Positions 36,588-46,888 of a DNA stretch of 64,000 nucleotides are shown piece after piece (within the stretch, counting starts at the first letter, position 1; each line of letters opens with the position of its first letter). Source of the stretch: Carposina sasakii (taxonomy: Eukaryota; Arthropoda; Insecta; Lepidoptera; Carposinidae); the NCBI GenBank assembly GCA_014607495.2, contig CP053148.1, positions 4,526,001 through 4,590,000 of the forward strand, given 5' to 3'. A program made the position numbers and the translations under genes. A model generated the notes under the pieces. That model had not been told where the DNA came from. It worked only from the letters and a program-made list of their open reading frames with translations, and did no database searches.

Positions 36588-38879
36588 TTTCCCTCTTATT
36601 TAATGCACTTTTCAATAATGATTTTCTTATAAAAATGTAATGAAATAAAAAAAATATTAATATGTATGTACGTAAATCTCAATGAATAAATATTGTATAT
36701 AAAAAAATATTATGTACCGTTATTTGAATCACATGCATATTCCCTATTGCGGCGCACTTATAAAGAGGATTAAAACTCATTACTGCCCGCTAAAAGTTTC
36801 TTATAGAAAACACCACCTTTGGCCTTTTCGAATAGATGAGATGAAAAATATATTTTTGGCTCGGGCCACGTACTCTGACTCTTCGCTCTGGATTCAAAAA
36901 AGCGCCCTCGCCGTAAAAATATTATTTTTCTCCCTTATGATATGATGCAATATACTATTTCAATCGTTAACTTCTTAAAATTAATAATAATAATTATTAT
37001 TTATTTATTGGACAAAACACATAGGCATACATTTATGGGGTGCCTTGGTTTCCACACTAGGATTCCCTGTGTCGTGAAAACCAGGCTCTTCTATTGATTC
37101 TACAATTTTGTGCACGAAACCAAGGTTCTCAGTAGAAGATAGTAAAATAAAATAATATTATTAAAGACTTACTTTTTGTTACTTACAATTTTATGTCCAA
37201 CCACTGCTTTTAGAAATTGTAGGTAAGGAACTGTAACTATTTAAGTAAAATATACGTACATATGTAGGTATTATGGCTAATAATTCATCCATATTTATTT
37301 AAAGCTGCAGAATGGATCTTTCATTGAGCATTCTTCTTTGAATGGTCCACAATATTACACAAATGAAAAGTAAGAGAATAAACAGTGTAATAGGATAAAA
37401 TAATACAGCAAATTTAAAATGTAGGTAATGCACAACTTTTTAATTTCGTAAGACGGCGAATTTGTGTCCCACGTCCCACTGCTGTTTCTTCGATTTTCCG
37501 AAGTTCCAAATATTCTCACGCCCTATAAATGAATCTGTCAGCTTTTTAATGAAATACATTACACATAAAAAAAAACAAACATAAATAAAGTTATTTGGGG
37601 CTTATAAACTGACTTTATTGACCTCACTTTTTTTACTCATTAAGTCAGAATTGGCAATGTATGTAATTTATTACATTTTTATCCGGCTAAGAATTCCATA
37701 GATATATCAATAGGGATTGATACTAAAGTAACTATATGATATAAGTGTTATTCGTAAAATATACTATTGTATAATACTTACTTTGTCCATTTGCTTGAGA
37801 TCCGGTGTTCTTTTTATGTTCATTTAAACCATATTTAGAGACCAACGAAACATAGGTCTACTTAATATACGCTCCCAAGATATTTTGATGAGATATAGGC
37901 AACATTGGAAAATATAGGTATAATATATAATTATTTTTGAAGTGTACCTACTTACAAGCTTGTTTGCACAACATAACAACTGTTTCGGGAATGTTGTCCA
38001 AAAAGTTTGCACCCCAATACAATGTCCATACCTTTTACGTACAGGGTGTAAAACGTGTGTAGGCGTACATAATCATTGTTTCTTTTATGTGTTTTATGCA
38101 TGTATATGTATGTGTATAGCCTATCCAGCCTAAATAAGATAAACGATCAAATAAATAATTTCGAGTAACAAAATAAAAATTGAGAAAAAGGATTAGAATA
38201 ATTATAGTTAATCAACTGTTTAGTTACAACAGCAGCAAAGAAAAAAAATGTGATTTAAATCACAAATTCAAGTCTGAATGGTATGAAGAGTAAAGTAGTT
38301 TAGAAGAAAGAGTGCCAGTCAGTGAAGAGAAGCGAACGAATGGTCGAGCTGTGCATCAATAAACTTATCATCAAACCAATTCAATAGTACTCGTTGAATT
38401 AAAATTTTAATATTTTAGTAAAAAAAAACTCTAGAATGACTTTGATGAACAGCTTTGGATGTGTTGTCAGTGCGTTGTGTTTTGCAATAACTCGGGTAGA
38501 CCTCGCCTCGCCTACCTAATTCCAAAGCTAATTTTCACTGAAATTGAGTGTAGAATAATTCGAAAATACTATTAATCAATAGCATTTATTAAACAGTTTC
38601 ACATTAGGTAACATACAAAATTATAAATATTAATTAATGAAATATGGATAGGAGCTAAAATATTAAATGATAAAATTACTGCCACGCCTAATAACTTAAT
38701 ACAATTGGGTGAAACATACAACACAATTTAATTTAACAATATCGTGCACTTAAATCAAACTAAGTTAAAGATCACTGTAACGTTAAACTATAAAATCTCA
38801 TTCAATTCGGATTTGTACTTGCAGAAACATTAGCTCATGAATAACGGCAGTGTTTGTCAAAACATAGAAACTGGCAAGG

Positions 38880-39170
38880 CAAGTAATGCGTGCGTACTTT
38901 ACTAACTTCCGGCGAATGCGCGTCTAACATTAGTTTTTGTTTCTTTGTAATAGAAGAGTTGACAGCTATCACGTCCCGCGTGACACCCACGAGTAACTTT
39001 GGGCCGTCCCACCCCTCGCGACGTCGGGCAACGTCCAACCTCGGTATTACGGATCGTAGTACGCTGAGTAAAGGGCACACTGACAAAGTTAGTCGTAGCT
39101 GTTATATTACACAGTGACGGCGCAAACACCGCAGCGTGCATCGGTTAGGCTCCGAGAACAATACCAAATG
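38880..39170. other. GC-richer island in the long intron
   Basis: This stretch has clearly higher GC and many CG dinucleotides than its surroundings (for example CGTCCCGCGTGACACCCACG and CCCTCGCGACGTCGGGCAAC). It holds short open frames on both strands but no recognisable protein. It could be an internal promoter or an unrecognised repeat; the sequence alone does not decide. Confidence 0.35.
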
Positions 39171-40136
39171 ACATTACAAACAATGACGCATGCGGAAGGA
39201 GGGACCAAGCTGAAGCAAGGACTTGACTTGTCTACGAAACAAATTATTTGTGGTCTGTTTACTTTATGGAATTTATTTACAATTAACTTTTTTCGATTAC
39301 TTCATACAGACCCCAAATGGTGACACAAGTCCCAGTTTCAAAGATATGATAACCTTATAAAACTATGACGTGATTCATATAAATAAATTAACTATGAGAT
39401 CCTTCATATAAGTCTCGTAGGTCAGATCTCAACACAAAAGCATAAATTCTTTTTTGTTTATTTCATGTTAATAAGGCCAAATAAATCATTAACTTTAGCG
39501 CAGGCTTAATTATTTAAAAAAAGAGTATTGGGTGAAAAATACATTTGACTTTTTGCCAGAATACGCGTCTGCTATGTGACATGGTCTAATTCACATTTTA
39601 TGTATTCACTATTAAAAATATATAACACTTAGTAAACATCGTAGCGGTAAAAGCAAAACAAAACAGTCTTAGGATGTTTCGTGTTCGTGTTAATCACATG
39701 TTACGTGTATCCACGTATATATATATGTATATAGAGTGGATGGTGGCCGACGCGTTGCTCGTAGATTCACCTGGTACGCCTGTCTGCTCTATTTAGGGCT
39801 ATTTACACAAAAAGCTTAAATATACAGCGTTGTTAGATGCGGAAATTCGCCCAAATGGTACTACTGAGTTAAGATTACAACTGTGTCCACTGCACATGTT
39901 AGGATCGCGGAGTGTGGACGCTGTGACAGATTAGGGTGGGGCATACGCGGTCGGTGTCATAGGTGCGACTTAAGCGGTAAGTATTGCGGTGACCGCTACG
40001 ATAGATAGTGAAGCTGGATATCGCTTGTCAACTGAATTTGCTAGTAGTTTTCACCCGATCTCTGGAGAGATGAAACAAAGAAACACTAATGGATTAAGTG
40101 CGCGACGCGAGCTCGCTGCCTGTGTCTATGTCTTAC

Positions 40137-40266
40137 TTTTGACGACTAGTTTGGCGGAGGTCTCGACTTGACCGCTGCTGGTGGTCGCGCGGCACGTGAA
40201 CACGCCGGTGTCCTCTTCGTACGTGTTGCCGATCAGGAGCACCGCGTTGTTGCCTTCGTGGATCAT
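40137..40266 (-). CDS. sls: Sallimus/kettin exon: second half of Ig 31; splice fork between kettin stop and long titin
   Basis: Codes for MIHEGNNAVLLIGNTYEEDT and the cysteine loop FTCRATTSSGQVETSAKLVV. The GTAAGA donor at 40,136-40,131 follows the first base of a codon. If unspliced, translation continues KSKT and stops at TAG (40,128-40,126), which would give the short kettin product. If spliced, the single base joins exactly in phase to the PEVK exon at 30,609. A minus-strand AATAAA at 39,462-39,457 is a candidate poly(A) signal for the short form. Confidence 0.85.
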
Positions 40267-40330
40267 CTGGAACGGAATCATTTGGTTAAAATAAGAGCTT
40301 ATCCATCAAGTAAAGAGAATGATACATTAG

Positions 40331-40474
40331 CGGCCAATTTTAATACGAGAGATCAAAAAGAATCTTGGATTCTTTTATTCCTAATTTGAGATTTTGTATG
40401 AAAACAATTGAAGATTAAATCTGACACACGCAAAAAATCTCTCAAGATCAGTTATAGAAATTGGCGGTAAGTGG
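40331..40474. mobile_element. CCAATTTC-ended MITE, isolated copy
   Basis: Begins CGGCCAATTTTAATACGAGA and ends ATCAGTTATAGAAATTGGCGG. Its inner sequence (GATCAAAAAGAATC, TTGTATGAAAACAATTGAAG, AAAAAATCTCTCAAGATCAG) is repeated several times at 43,476-43,890. Confidence 0.72.
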
Positions 40475-40713
40475 TACGCGCTCGTGACCAGAACCAACGC
40501 TTTAAGACTTGAAGGCGTGAACGGTATTAACATAACTCTATTCCCCTTTGTAATCTACATACAACCGTTCATGCCCCGGAAAGGCAGAATATCCAGATAT
40601 ATACCACCTAATCTTTGATAAAGATATGGACCTTTAAACACTTTACTTCAAAGTTGATACACAAAAAAGTCTGAAAGAAACTTGATTAAACTAAATAAGA
40701 ATCCAAAACTTAC

Positions 40714-42044
40714 CTGGAAATCAGGCGTCTGTGGTATAAGAGCACCTTCCCTTAGCCACTGGATGGTTGGCTTCACCTTGCTGGTAATCTGAGTCTTGAA
40801 CTGGGCCGGTTGTCCTTCATACACCACGATGTCGCGAAGAGACGTAAGTCCTGGCAAGCTATCCGCCTGATCGGGCTGGGTAACCTTCAGCTTAGCAGCC
40901 ACAGTGACTCGCCCAGCCGAATTGTAGGCCACGCATTTATAATCCCCTTCATCTTCTGGGAATGCTTCCGATATACGCAAAGTATACTCATCGGCGGCTC
41001 TAGACATTTGGAAGTATTTCGACGGCTTGATCAGCTTGTCACCTTTGTACCATTGGATTGTTGGCACAGGCTTGCCGACGATTTTGCAGCTGAACTCGAT
41101 GGCTTGTCCTTCTGCGACCACTTTGTCTTTCAGCGGCTCTGTGATTTCTGGGGCTGCGTTAGCTGTTTTGGTCTGAGGTTTGGCCTTTTCCTTGGTAGCT
41201 GGGGAACTGACTACGCATTCGGCATCGCATCTCGCTTCGCCGGCACTGTTGATCGCAACACATTCGTATTTGCCAGAGTCTTGAGGATACGCTTCGAGAA
41301 TAAGCAGGGTGTAAGTGCCATCTTCTTCGAGGATCTTGTTTCTGATGTCCGGTTGGACTTTCTTACCGTTTTTCAGCCAGTAGACATCGAAAGGCTTGGT
41401 GCCAGTTACTTTGGTATCAAACCGCACTAGTTGTCCAGCGGTGACGTTCACATTTTGCGCTGTCAGAGTAAAACTGGGTGTGATTACTCCGCCTCGACCC
41501 TGGCGCTTACGCTCTTCTACGACCAAGTTGGCACTGCATTTGGCAGTTCCGCCTCTATTCTCAGCCACGGCGGAAAACACTGCGGAGTCTTCGACGAAAA
41601 CTTGTCTAATAATGAGGATAGATTTGGTGCTGAAGGTATGAATCTGGAAATCAGGCGAATTCTTGATCGGGAAGTTTTCTCTGTACCACTTGACGGTTGG
41701 CAGCGGATCGCCATCAAACTCGACTTCGAATCGTGCCAGCTCATGTTCGAATACGCGGCAAGGTTGCATTTTTTTAGTGAAGACCGGAGGGTTGCTCGGT
41801 TTAACTGGTCCTTCGACAACTCGCTCGTGAGTTTGAGCTTTGTGTTCCATTTCTGTTGTCTCTGTTGAGGTAATTTTCCTGGTGATTTCGGTGTCACCGA
41901 CTACCTCCTTTTGCACTTGCTTTTTGTTTCGCAACGTGAACTTCCTTGCCATGTACAGTTGATTCGGATGGATCGGGTACCCTCGGCTTTCTTACAATCT
42001 TCTTCTGTTGAGTTTGCTGTTCTGTTACTTCCTCTGTTTGTTCC
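40714..42044 (-). CDS. sls: Sallimus/kettin exon: linker, Ig 28-30, first half of Ig 31; frame break near 41,921
   Basis: Starts EQTEEVTEQQTQQKKIVRKP after a CTTTAG acceptor. At the A-run of the coding strand (plus-strand T run 41,921-41,925) the frame must shift by one base: upstream it ends in a stop after KASAKGGSR, and downstream the open frame resumes with QVQKEVVGDTEITRK. The exon is exactly one base too long for its phases. Three full Ig domains follow (PVFTKKM, PSFTLTA, PEITEPL) and half of a fourth (ending TPDFQ). The linkers here are short, unlike the earlier kettin linkers. A sequencing or assembly slip is the simplest explanation. Confidence 0.87.
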
Positions 42045-42507
42045 CTAAAGTGAAATTATGGCATTACAAGCAAGTTCTATAAAATACCTATTACCAGACT
42101 AAATAAATTAAGGTTCACTACATTTTCCAGGTTATTTATTACATGGCTCATAACACACAGAATAGGATAGCATTTTTCAAGATGGCTCTGAATTTGTAGT
42201 TCAAAAAGTTTACTTTTTTACTAACCCAAGCCAGAGTATATGAACATTATTATATAGTTACTTGTAAACTTTACAAAATACTAAAATATTATTTTTTATT
42301 TTATATCATTTTATTCGGGATACAAACGGTTGACAATAACGAAGATTATTACAACATAAGCAACTATTTACCACTTAAAAGTTTCCACATTTAGAGACTA
42401 GTATAAAACAGAAAATCAAATGTGATATTTAACGATTTTTAAATTCCCTCCAAGATAACTTGTATATCCGTAATGATGTGTAAAAGTAACTAAAGTGTAA
42501 TACTTAC
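42045..42507. other. sls intron, nothing recognised
   Basis: AT-rich intron between the helical-linker exon and the Ig 28-31 exon. No repeat identified. Confidence 0.6.
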
Positions 42508-42838
42508 AAAGTGTCTTCATATTTCTGGGCCATTCCTTTAGCAACGGAGCTGCTTACGATCTTATCTCCAGGAATAGCATACTGGTGGGATGACTCCCTC
42601 AGCCGGCTTTCCTTGGTCACTTGATCATTCTCCAACTCCTGCAGTTTGTTGTAGTACTCCTCGTTCTTCTTCTTCTTAACGCTCTGTTGCCATTCAGTAT
42701 CAGGTTCTTTGACAACCTTGGGTTTCAGTTCGGGCCTATGGTCGATGACGCCCTGGCGTTGCATCACTTGCCTTTCCTCAAATGTCTTTTCCAACTCTGT
42801 TTCACTTCGTTGGAATTGTGTTGTCTCATCGTACCATG
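42508..42838 (-). CDS. sls: Sallimus/kettin exon: charged, probably helical linker
   Basis: About 110 residues with no Ig: PWYDETTQFQRSETELEKTF, then many Q, E and K residues (EEYYNKLQELENDQVTKESR), likely an alpha-helical or coiled-coil spacer between Ig 27 and Ig 28. Acceptor GCACAG, donor GTAAGT; phase 1 in, phase 2 out, and the length fits. A long non-Ig insertion at this point is a known feature of insect kettin. Confidence 0.85.
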
Positions 42839-43121
42839 CTGTGCATATCAATAAATAAGGTTAGATTGGAGCTAGGATCAAAGCAAGTATATGCCAAACA
42901 TACCTGTGCAAGGTGCCGTCGATAAGCCGGTTGAAGCGGGTGGTATAGCTGCACTTCGTCATTTTGGATAGGAATGGGAAAAGGATTGCGAAGGGTATTT
43001 ATTTGTGCATAAGCGGCTTGTGTGTGGCGTGATATGGTGTGTGTTATAGCGGCAATATTTAAGCTTAATTGAACACAATATGTGGTGAGAATGCCTGCGT
43101 GATAGTGAGTGCTGTACTTAC

Positions 43122-43308
43122 GTCGTGGAGCATTCTTGAGCACGCCTCGATAGTCGTCGTGTCTCGGAATTACTTTAAGTTCGGTCGTGGCTACGGCTTC
43201 GCCTGCCGAGCTTCTGGCGATTACTTCAACTTTGCCGGTATCGTACTGGCGGGTTTTTGGAATGTCGAAGTGGTACATTCCATCGTAAATCAATTTATAT
43301 CTTGAGCC
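43122..43308 (-). CDS. sls: Sallimus/kettin exon: second half of Ig 27
   Basis: Begins GSRYKLIYDGMYHFDI and ends with the linker start RHDDYRGVLKNAPRR; the loop is QYDTGKVEVIARSSAGEA, without the usual cysteine. Starts after a TATATTTTAG acceptor and ends at GTAAGT in phase 1. The acceptor and the first bases of this exon are duplicated 77 bp upstream in the intron; see findings. The next exon resumes with proline codon completion (PWYDET). Confidence 0.88.
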
Positions 43309-43438
43309 CTAAAATATAGAGAACTTAATATAAAATGATTCTATAACATAAGCAAGTAATCGTAAATCTGTTTATATCTTGAGCCCTAAAATATAGAAAA
43401 CGTAATATAAATTGATTCTATAACATAAACAAGTAATG
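43285..43438. repeat. 77-bp tandem duplication covering a splice acceptor
   Basis: Two copies (43,285-43,361 and 43,362-43,438) start GTAAAT and share TTATATCTTGAGCCCTAAAA and GATTCTATAACATAA. The copy at 43,285 contains the acceptor and first 24 bases of the exon at 43,122-43,308; the upstream one carries a second intact copy of that acceptor. Confidence 0.85.
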
Positions 43439-43475
43439 TATTTTTTACATCATCCTTCAACTTTTCAAAGACTAA

Positions 43476-43890
43476 CGACCAATTTCAATACGAGAGATCA
43501 AATAGAATCTCGGATTTTTTTATTCCTAATTTTTGTATGAAAACAATTGAAGATTAAATCTAAGATATGCAAAAAATCCCTCAAGATCAGTTATAGAAAT
43601 TGGCTGTTATGGCCAATTTCTATACGAGTGATCAAAAAGAATCTCGATTTCTTTTACCGCCAATTTCTATTACTGATCTTGAGAGATTTTTTTGCATATC
43701 TCAGATTTAATCTTCAATTGTTTACATACAAAATTTCAAATTAGGAATAAAAGAATCCGAGATTCTTTTTGATCTCTCGTATAGAAATTGGCCGTTATTC
43801 GTAATTAGAAATTTTGTATGAAAACAGTTGAAGATGAAATCTGAGATATGCAAAAAATCTCTCAAGATCAGTTATAGAAATTGGCGGTAA
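43476..43890. mobile_element. Cluster of three CCAATTTC-ended MITE copies in alternating orientation
   Basis: Three copies of the 140-bp unit seen at 40,331 lie next to each other: forward (about 43,476-43,608), reverse (about 43,612-43,794) and forward, truncated (about 43,797-43,890). The junctions read GGCTGTTATGGCCAATTTCT and GAAATTGGCCGTTATTCG. Together they form two overlapping palindromes inside the intron before the second half of Ig 27. Confidence 0.78.
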
Positions 43891-43993
43891 ATAACGTTTC
43901 ACACTAACAATAAGTAAATTTTTTAGTAAAATTACACGAAATATTTGATTATTGTTGCAGAAATCGTGGCAAGTGACGAGGTAGTATACTAAC

Positions 43994-44165
43994 ATTGACA
44001 ATGGTGTTTCCATTAACGAGCCACATGACTCTTGGCTTCGGGTGTCCAGTGACGCGGCAGCAGAACCTAGCCCATTCTCCCTCTTCTACGGTGACTGGGT
44101 CCGGTCTACTGACGAAGACAGGCGCGCAACGAGCCTTTGTTTCATCAACTACTTGTTCTGGGACC
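43994..44165 (-). CDS. sls: Sallimus/kettin exon: first half of Ig 27
   Basis: About 57 residues: VPEQVVDETKARCAPVFVSR and the Ig front half with EGEWARFCCRVTGHPKPRVM. It differs from the upstream domains: the EWF core reads VMWLVNGNTIVN, closer to titin I-set domains. Ends in phase 0 at a GTTAGT donor. The intron that follows holds a nest of foldback repeats. Confidence 0.87.
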
Positions 44166-44364
44166 CTATAATAGAATTATACTTGTAACTTCTATCAGAA
44201 ATAGTGAAATTTCAGCGTCTGTCCTCGGATATAATATGTTGTAAGTGAAGTTCCGCATTAGCTCTCGCTTGAGTATGATATATTCAAGGGGACGAGCTTA
44301 AAACTAAAAGCCGTCTTTTCTATTAGATATTGATAAATTCTAATAATCATAACTTAATACTTAC

Positions 44365-44596
44365 ACTTGCCAAGAGGCTTCCATTTCCCTGATCTTTTCG
44401 ATACTCTTCATGTGTTTAGGCAGTTGCGAGTCGTACACAATGCCCGGTTTGCCAGCAGTCTTAATGATGGCTCTAGTCTCATCCATACCGTAAAGGTTGG
44501 TCGCACGGCAAACGTATTCACCGCTGTCTTCGGGGTATACCCAGCCGAAGTTCATCGCGACGTATCCGAAATCGTAGATAGGTTCAAATCTGTTCT
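44365..44596 (-). CDS. sls: Sallimus/kettin exon: second half of Ig 26 and linker
   Basis: Completes the Ig with NRFEPIYDFGYVAMNFGW and the EDSGEYVCRATNLYGMDE loop, then a linker of SQLPKHMKSIEKIREME type. Ends in phase 2 at GTAAGT. Acceptor is GTACAG. Confidence 0.9.
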
Positions 44597-44719
44597 CTGT
44601 ACAAAAAATATGAATGAGAATTTTGAAGAATATAAAAGTTATTTACAGTAATAGTATCAATATATGCTGAAATCATTCCACCCGCATTTTAAAAACTATA
44701 TTATAAAATGTTTACTTAC

Positions 44720-45007
44720 TGTGCAACAAAGGTTTTCCATTGAAGAACCATTCGACTTTCATGTTCGGGTCACCGACCGGCGCCAGCTGACATTCGAATT
44801 TAGTAGTTTCCATTTCCACCAAAGTAGTTTGACTTTGGATCTGAGTAACGAAGCGCGGTGGTTGTTTTTTGTCGGCGTCGTATAGATCATCTTCGGTCAA
44901 ATAGATTTCCGATGTGTATTTCTTGAGGGTTGCTTCCATCTGAGTTAGTGCCTCAGACTTCTTCATGCCTCTCGGTACTTGGTTTTGTAGAATAATGTCG
45001 GGTAGTT
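44720..45007 (-). CDS. sls: Sallimus/kettin exon: linker and first half of Ig 26
   Basis: Codes for LPDIILQNQVPRGMKKSEAL, an acidic stretch, then PPRFVTQIQSQTTLVEMETTKFECQLAPVGDPNMKVEWFFNG split here for readability as the front half of an Ig. Acceptor at 45,009-45,008, donor GTAAGT, phase 1 in and out. The Ig finishes in the next exon. Confidence 0.88.
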
Positions 45008-45088
45008 CTGTAAAATAACGTTTAATTAGTATTTATCAGTGTTTGGTTAAACAGTGAAATTAATACGATTTATTGAATAAATGCTTAC

Positions 45089-46496
45089 GTTTGCAGGACA
45101 CGGTACCCTTGGTGAAATCTTCGCCGAAGTCATTAACGGCTCTGCATACATATTCGCCAGAATCTTCCGCGTACACGTACAAAATGTCAAGGGACACAAA
45201 GCCCATGTCATACACAGTGCGGTATCTGTGTCCTGAAGGCAACAGTTTTCCATTTCTGTACCATTCAATGCGTAACTTGGGATCTTCCTTTGGCTCTACG
45301 CGGCATTCGAACCTCACGCCTTCCGACTCTTCGACGGTATGCGACTGAATCTGCGTGATGAACTTAGGTGGAGTGCTTACTACTGGTTCTTCTTTAGGAG
45401 CGTCACTGACTCGACCTCTTTCAAGCTCCTTAATTTTCTCACCACTCATGCCTTGAGGTAGCTGAGATTCTAAGACAATGTCACGTTTGGCACTACAAGT
45501 TATCTTAGCTGTGGTGGTCGCGGATCCCCACCTGTTGGTGGCGCGGCAAGTGTATTCACCTGCGTCACGACTGTAGATGTAATCAATGTCAAGAGCGATG
45601 AAACCAAAGTCGTTCAACATATGCACACGGGATCCGGTGGCAAATGGTCTTCCGTTGTGGAACCAGTCGATTCTCATTTGAGGATCACCAACTGGCTCTA
45701 CGCGGCAATCGAAGTGGATTGGTCCACCTTCAGGAACATCAAGGTTGTCTTTAATGTCAACAATAAACCTTGGAGGATTAGGTTTCTCGTCCTCGATGGT
45801 GACTTCGTCACGTTTGTGTAGTGTCTCTTCAAGTTTCTGGATACTCTCCGTTCCGGATTTAAAGTGAGACGGTAATTGCGGTTCAAGAATGATGCCTTGT
45901 CTACCCTTCACTTGCAGTTTACAAGAAACGGTTGCTTCGCCGTGGCGGTTAGTAGCTTTACATGTGTAAAGGCCAGCATCGCGTTGGTATACACCGCCGA
46001 CTTCTAATATAACGAAGCCGAAATCGTTGATTGTCTTCACTCTAGATCCAGTTAGGAGAGGTTTACCGTTCTGGAACCATTCTACTCTCATGCTGGAATC
46101 GTTGACAGGAACCAAACGGCACTCAAAGTGAGCGGACGAGTTCTCAGACAAAATAAGATCTGAGGGAGTAGTGATGAACTCTGGTGGGTTGCCAGTTTCA
46201 GCTTCAGGCGTCATCGGGTCCACGGTGCCGGTATAACCTTCCAATGCTGCAATTTTATCGATAGTACCTTCCATGCCTTTAGGCAGTTGCGACTCTAGAA
46301 TGATGTTTCTCTTGCCCTGCACTTTCATGGAAGCTGTGGTGACAGCTTCACCGTAGTTGTTGTGCGCTCTGCATAGATATTCACCGGAGTCTTCAGGGTA
46401 GGTAGGTGAAATTTCCAGGATAACAAATCCGAAGTCACAGAAGGTCCTAAACCTAGAGCCGGTCTTGAGTGACTTTCCATTCCAGTACCACTCGAC
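45089..46496 (-). CDS. sls: Sallimus/kettin exon: second half of Ig 22, Ig 23-25
   Basis: Starts at VEWYWNGKSLKTGSRF, completing Ig 22, then three complete Ig domains with A strands PEFITTP, PRFIVDI and PKFITQI. Linkers read ILESQLPKGMEGTIDKIAAL, EPQLPSHFKSGTESIQKLE and ESQLPQGMSGEKIKELE, a subtype (SQLPxGM) used only in this 3' third of kettin. Ends in phase 1 at a GTAAGC donor. Confidence 0.93.
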
Positions 46497-46577
46497 CTAA
46501 AATACAATTTTAATATTATATTTGTCATTTTGCTAGAAGTTGTTTCCAAAATTATTGTATTAATGTGTAATACTTAC

Positions 46578-46772
46578 TTTCAAGTTAGGATCATCAGTGG
46601 GAGTAAGGCGCGCCTCAAAGTGTGCGTTTTCACCTTCACGAAGGCTGTCAATATTAGATAGTGGGACGGTAAATACTGGAGCTTTTCCACGCTCTTCTTG
46701 TACGACAGTGTCCTTCCTACGGACCATAGAATCTTCTAGAGTCTGCAGCTTTTCTAAACCACCTTCCATGCC
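46578..46772 (-). CDS. sls: Sallimus/kettin exon: linker and first half of Ig 22
   Basis: A 195-bp, phase 0 to phase 0 exon: the linker MEGGLEKLQTLEDSMVRR and the front half of an Ig ending at DDPNLK. Bounded by TTTCAG and GTAAGT. It can be left out without a frame change, but that would leave an incomplete Ig. Confidence 0.9.
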
Positions 46773-46888
46773 CTGAAATTATAATCCTTATTAATATATT
46801 GGACTGGATAAGTGGCCTTACTGAACTTATATGCTTATGAGAAATAAAGACAAAATGTTTAAATTTATTAAGCAATTTTTTAACTTAC

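Larger units (their letters stand above)
30610..40125. other. Long sls intron separating the kettin and titin parts, repeat-rich
   Basis: Repeats listed separately fill part of it. No coding exon with good splice sites was found, and the exons on either side join exactly in phase. The right part (40,125 down to about 39,460) would be the 3' untranslated region of the unspliced kettin form. Confidence 0.65.

Noticed and set aside
38835..39323. Short open frames on both strands around 38.8-39.3 kb
   Set aside because: They overlap each other, show no domain or splice support, and are explained by locally high GC.
41396..41897. Overlapping open frames on both strands across the Ig 28-30 exon
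   Set aside because: Shadows of the GC-richer Ig coding sequence; the sls frame carries the conserved Ig residues.
42903..43028. Possible extra sls exon ending at a GTATGT donor (NDEVQLYHPLQPAYRRHLAQ)
   Set aside because: It ends in the wrong phase for the next exon, has no pyrimidine-rich acceptor, and the flanking exons join perfectly without it.
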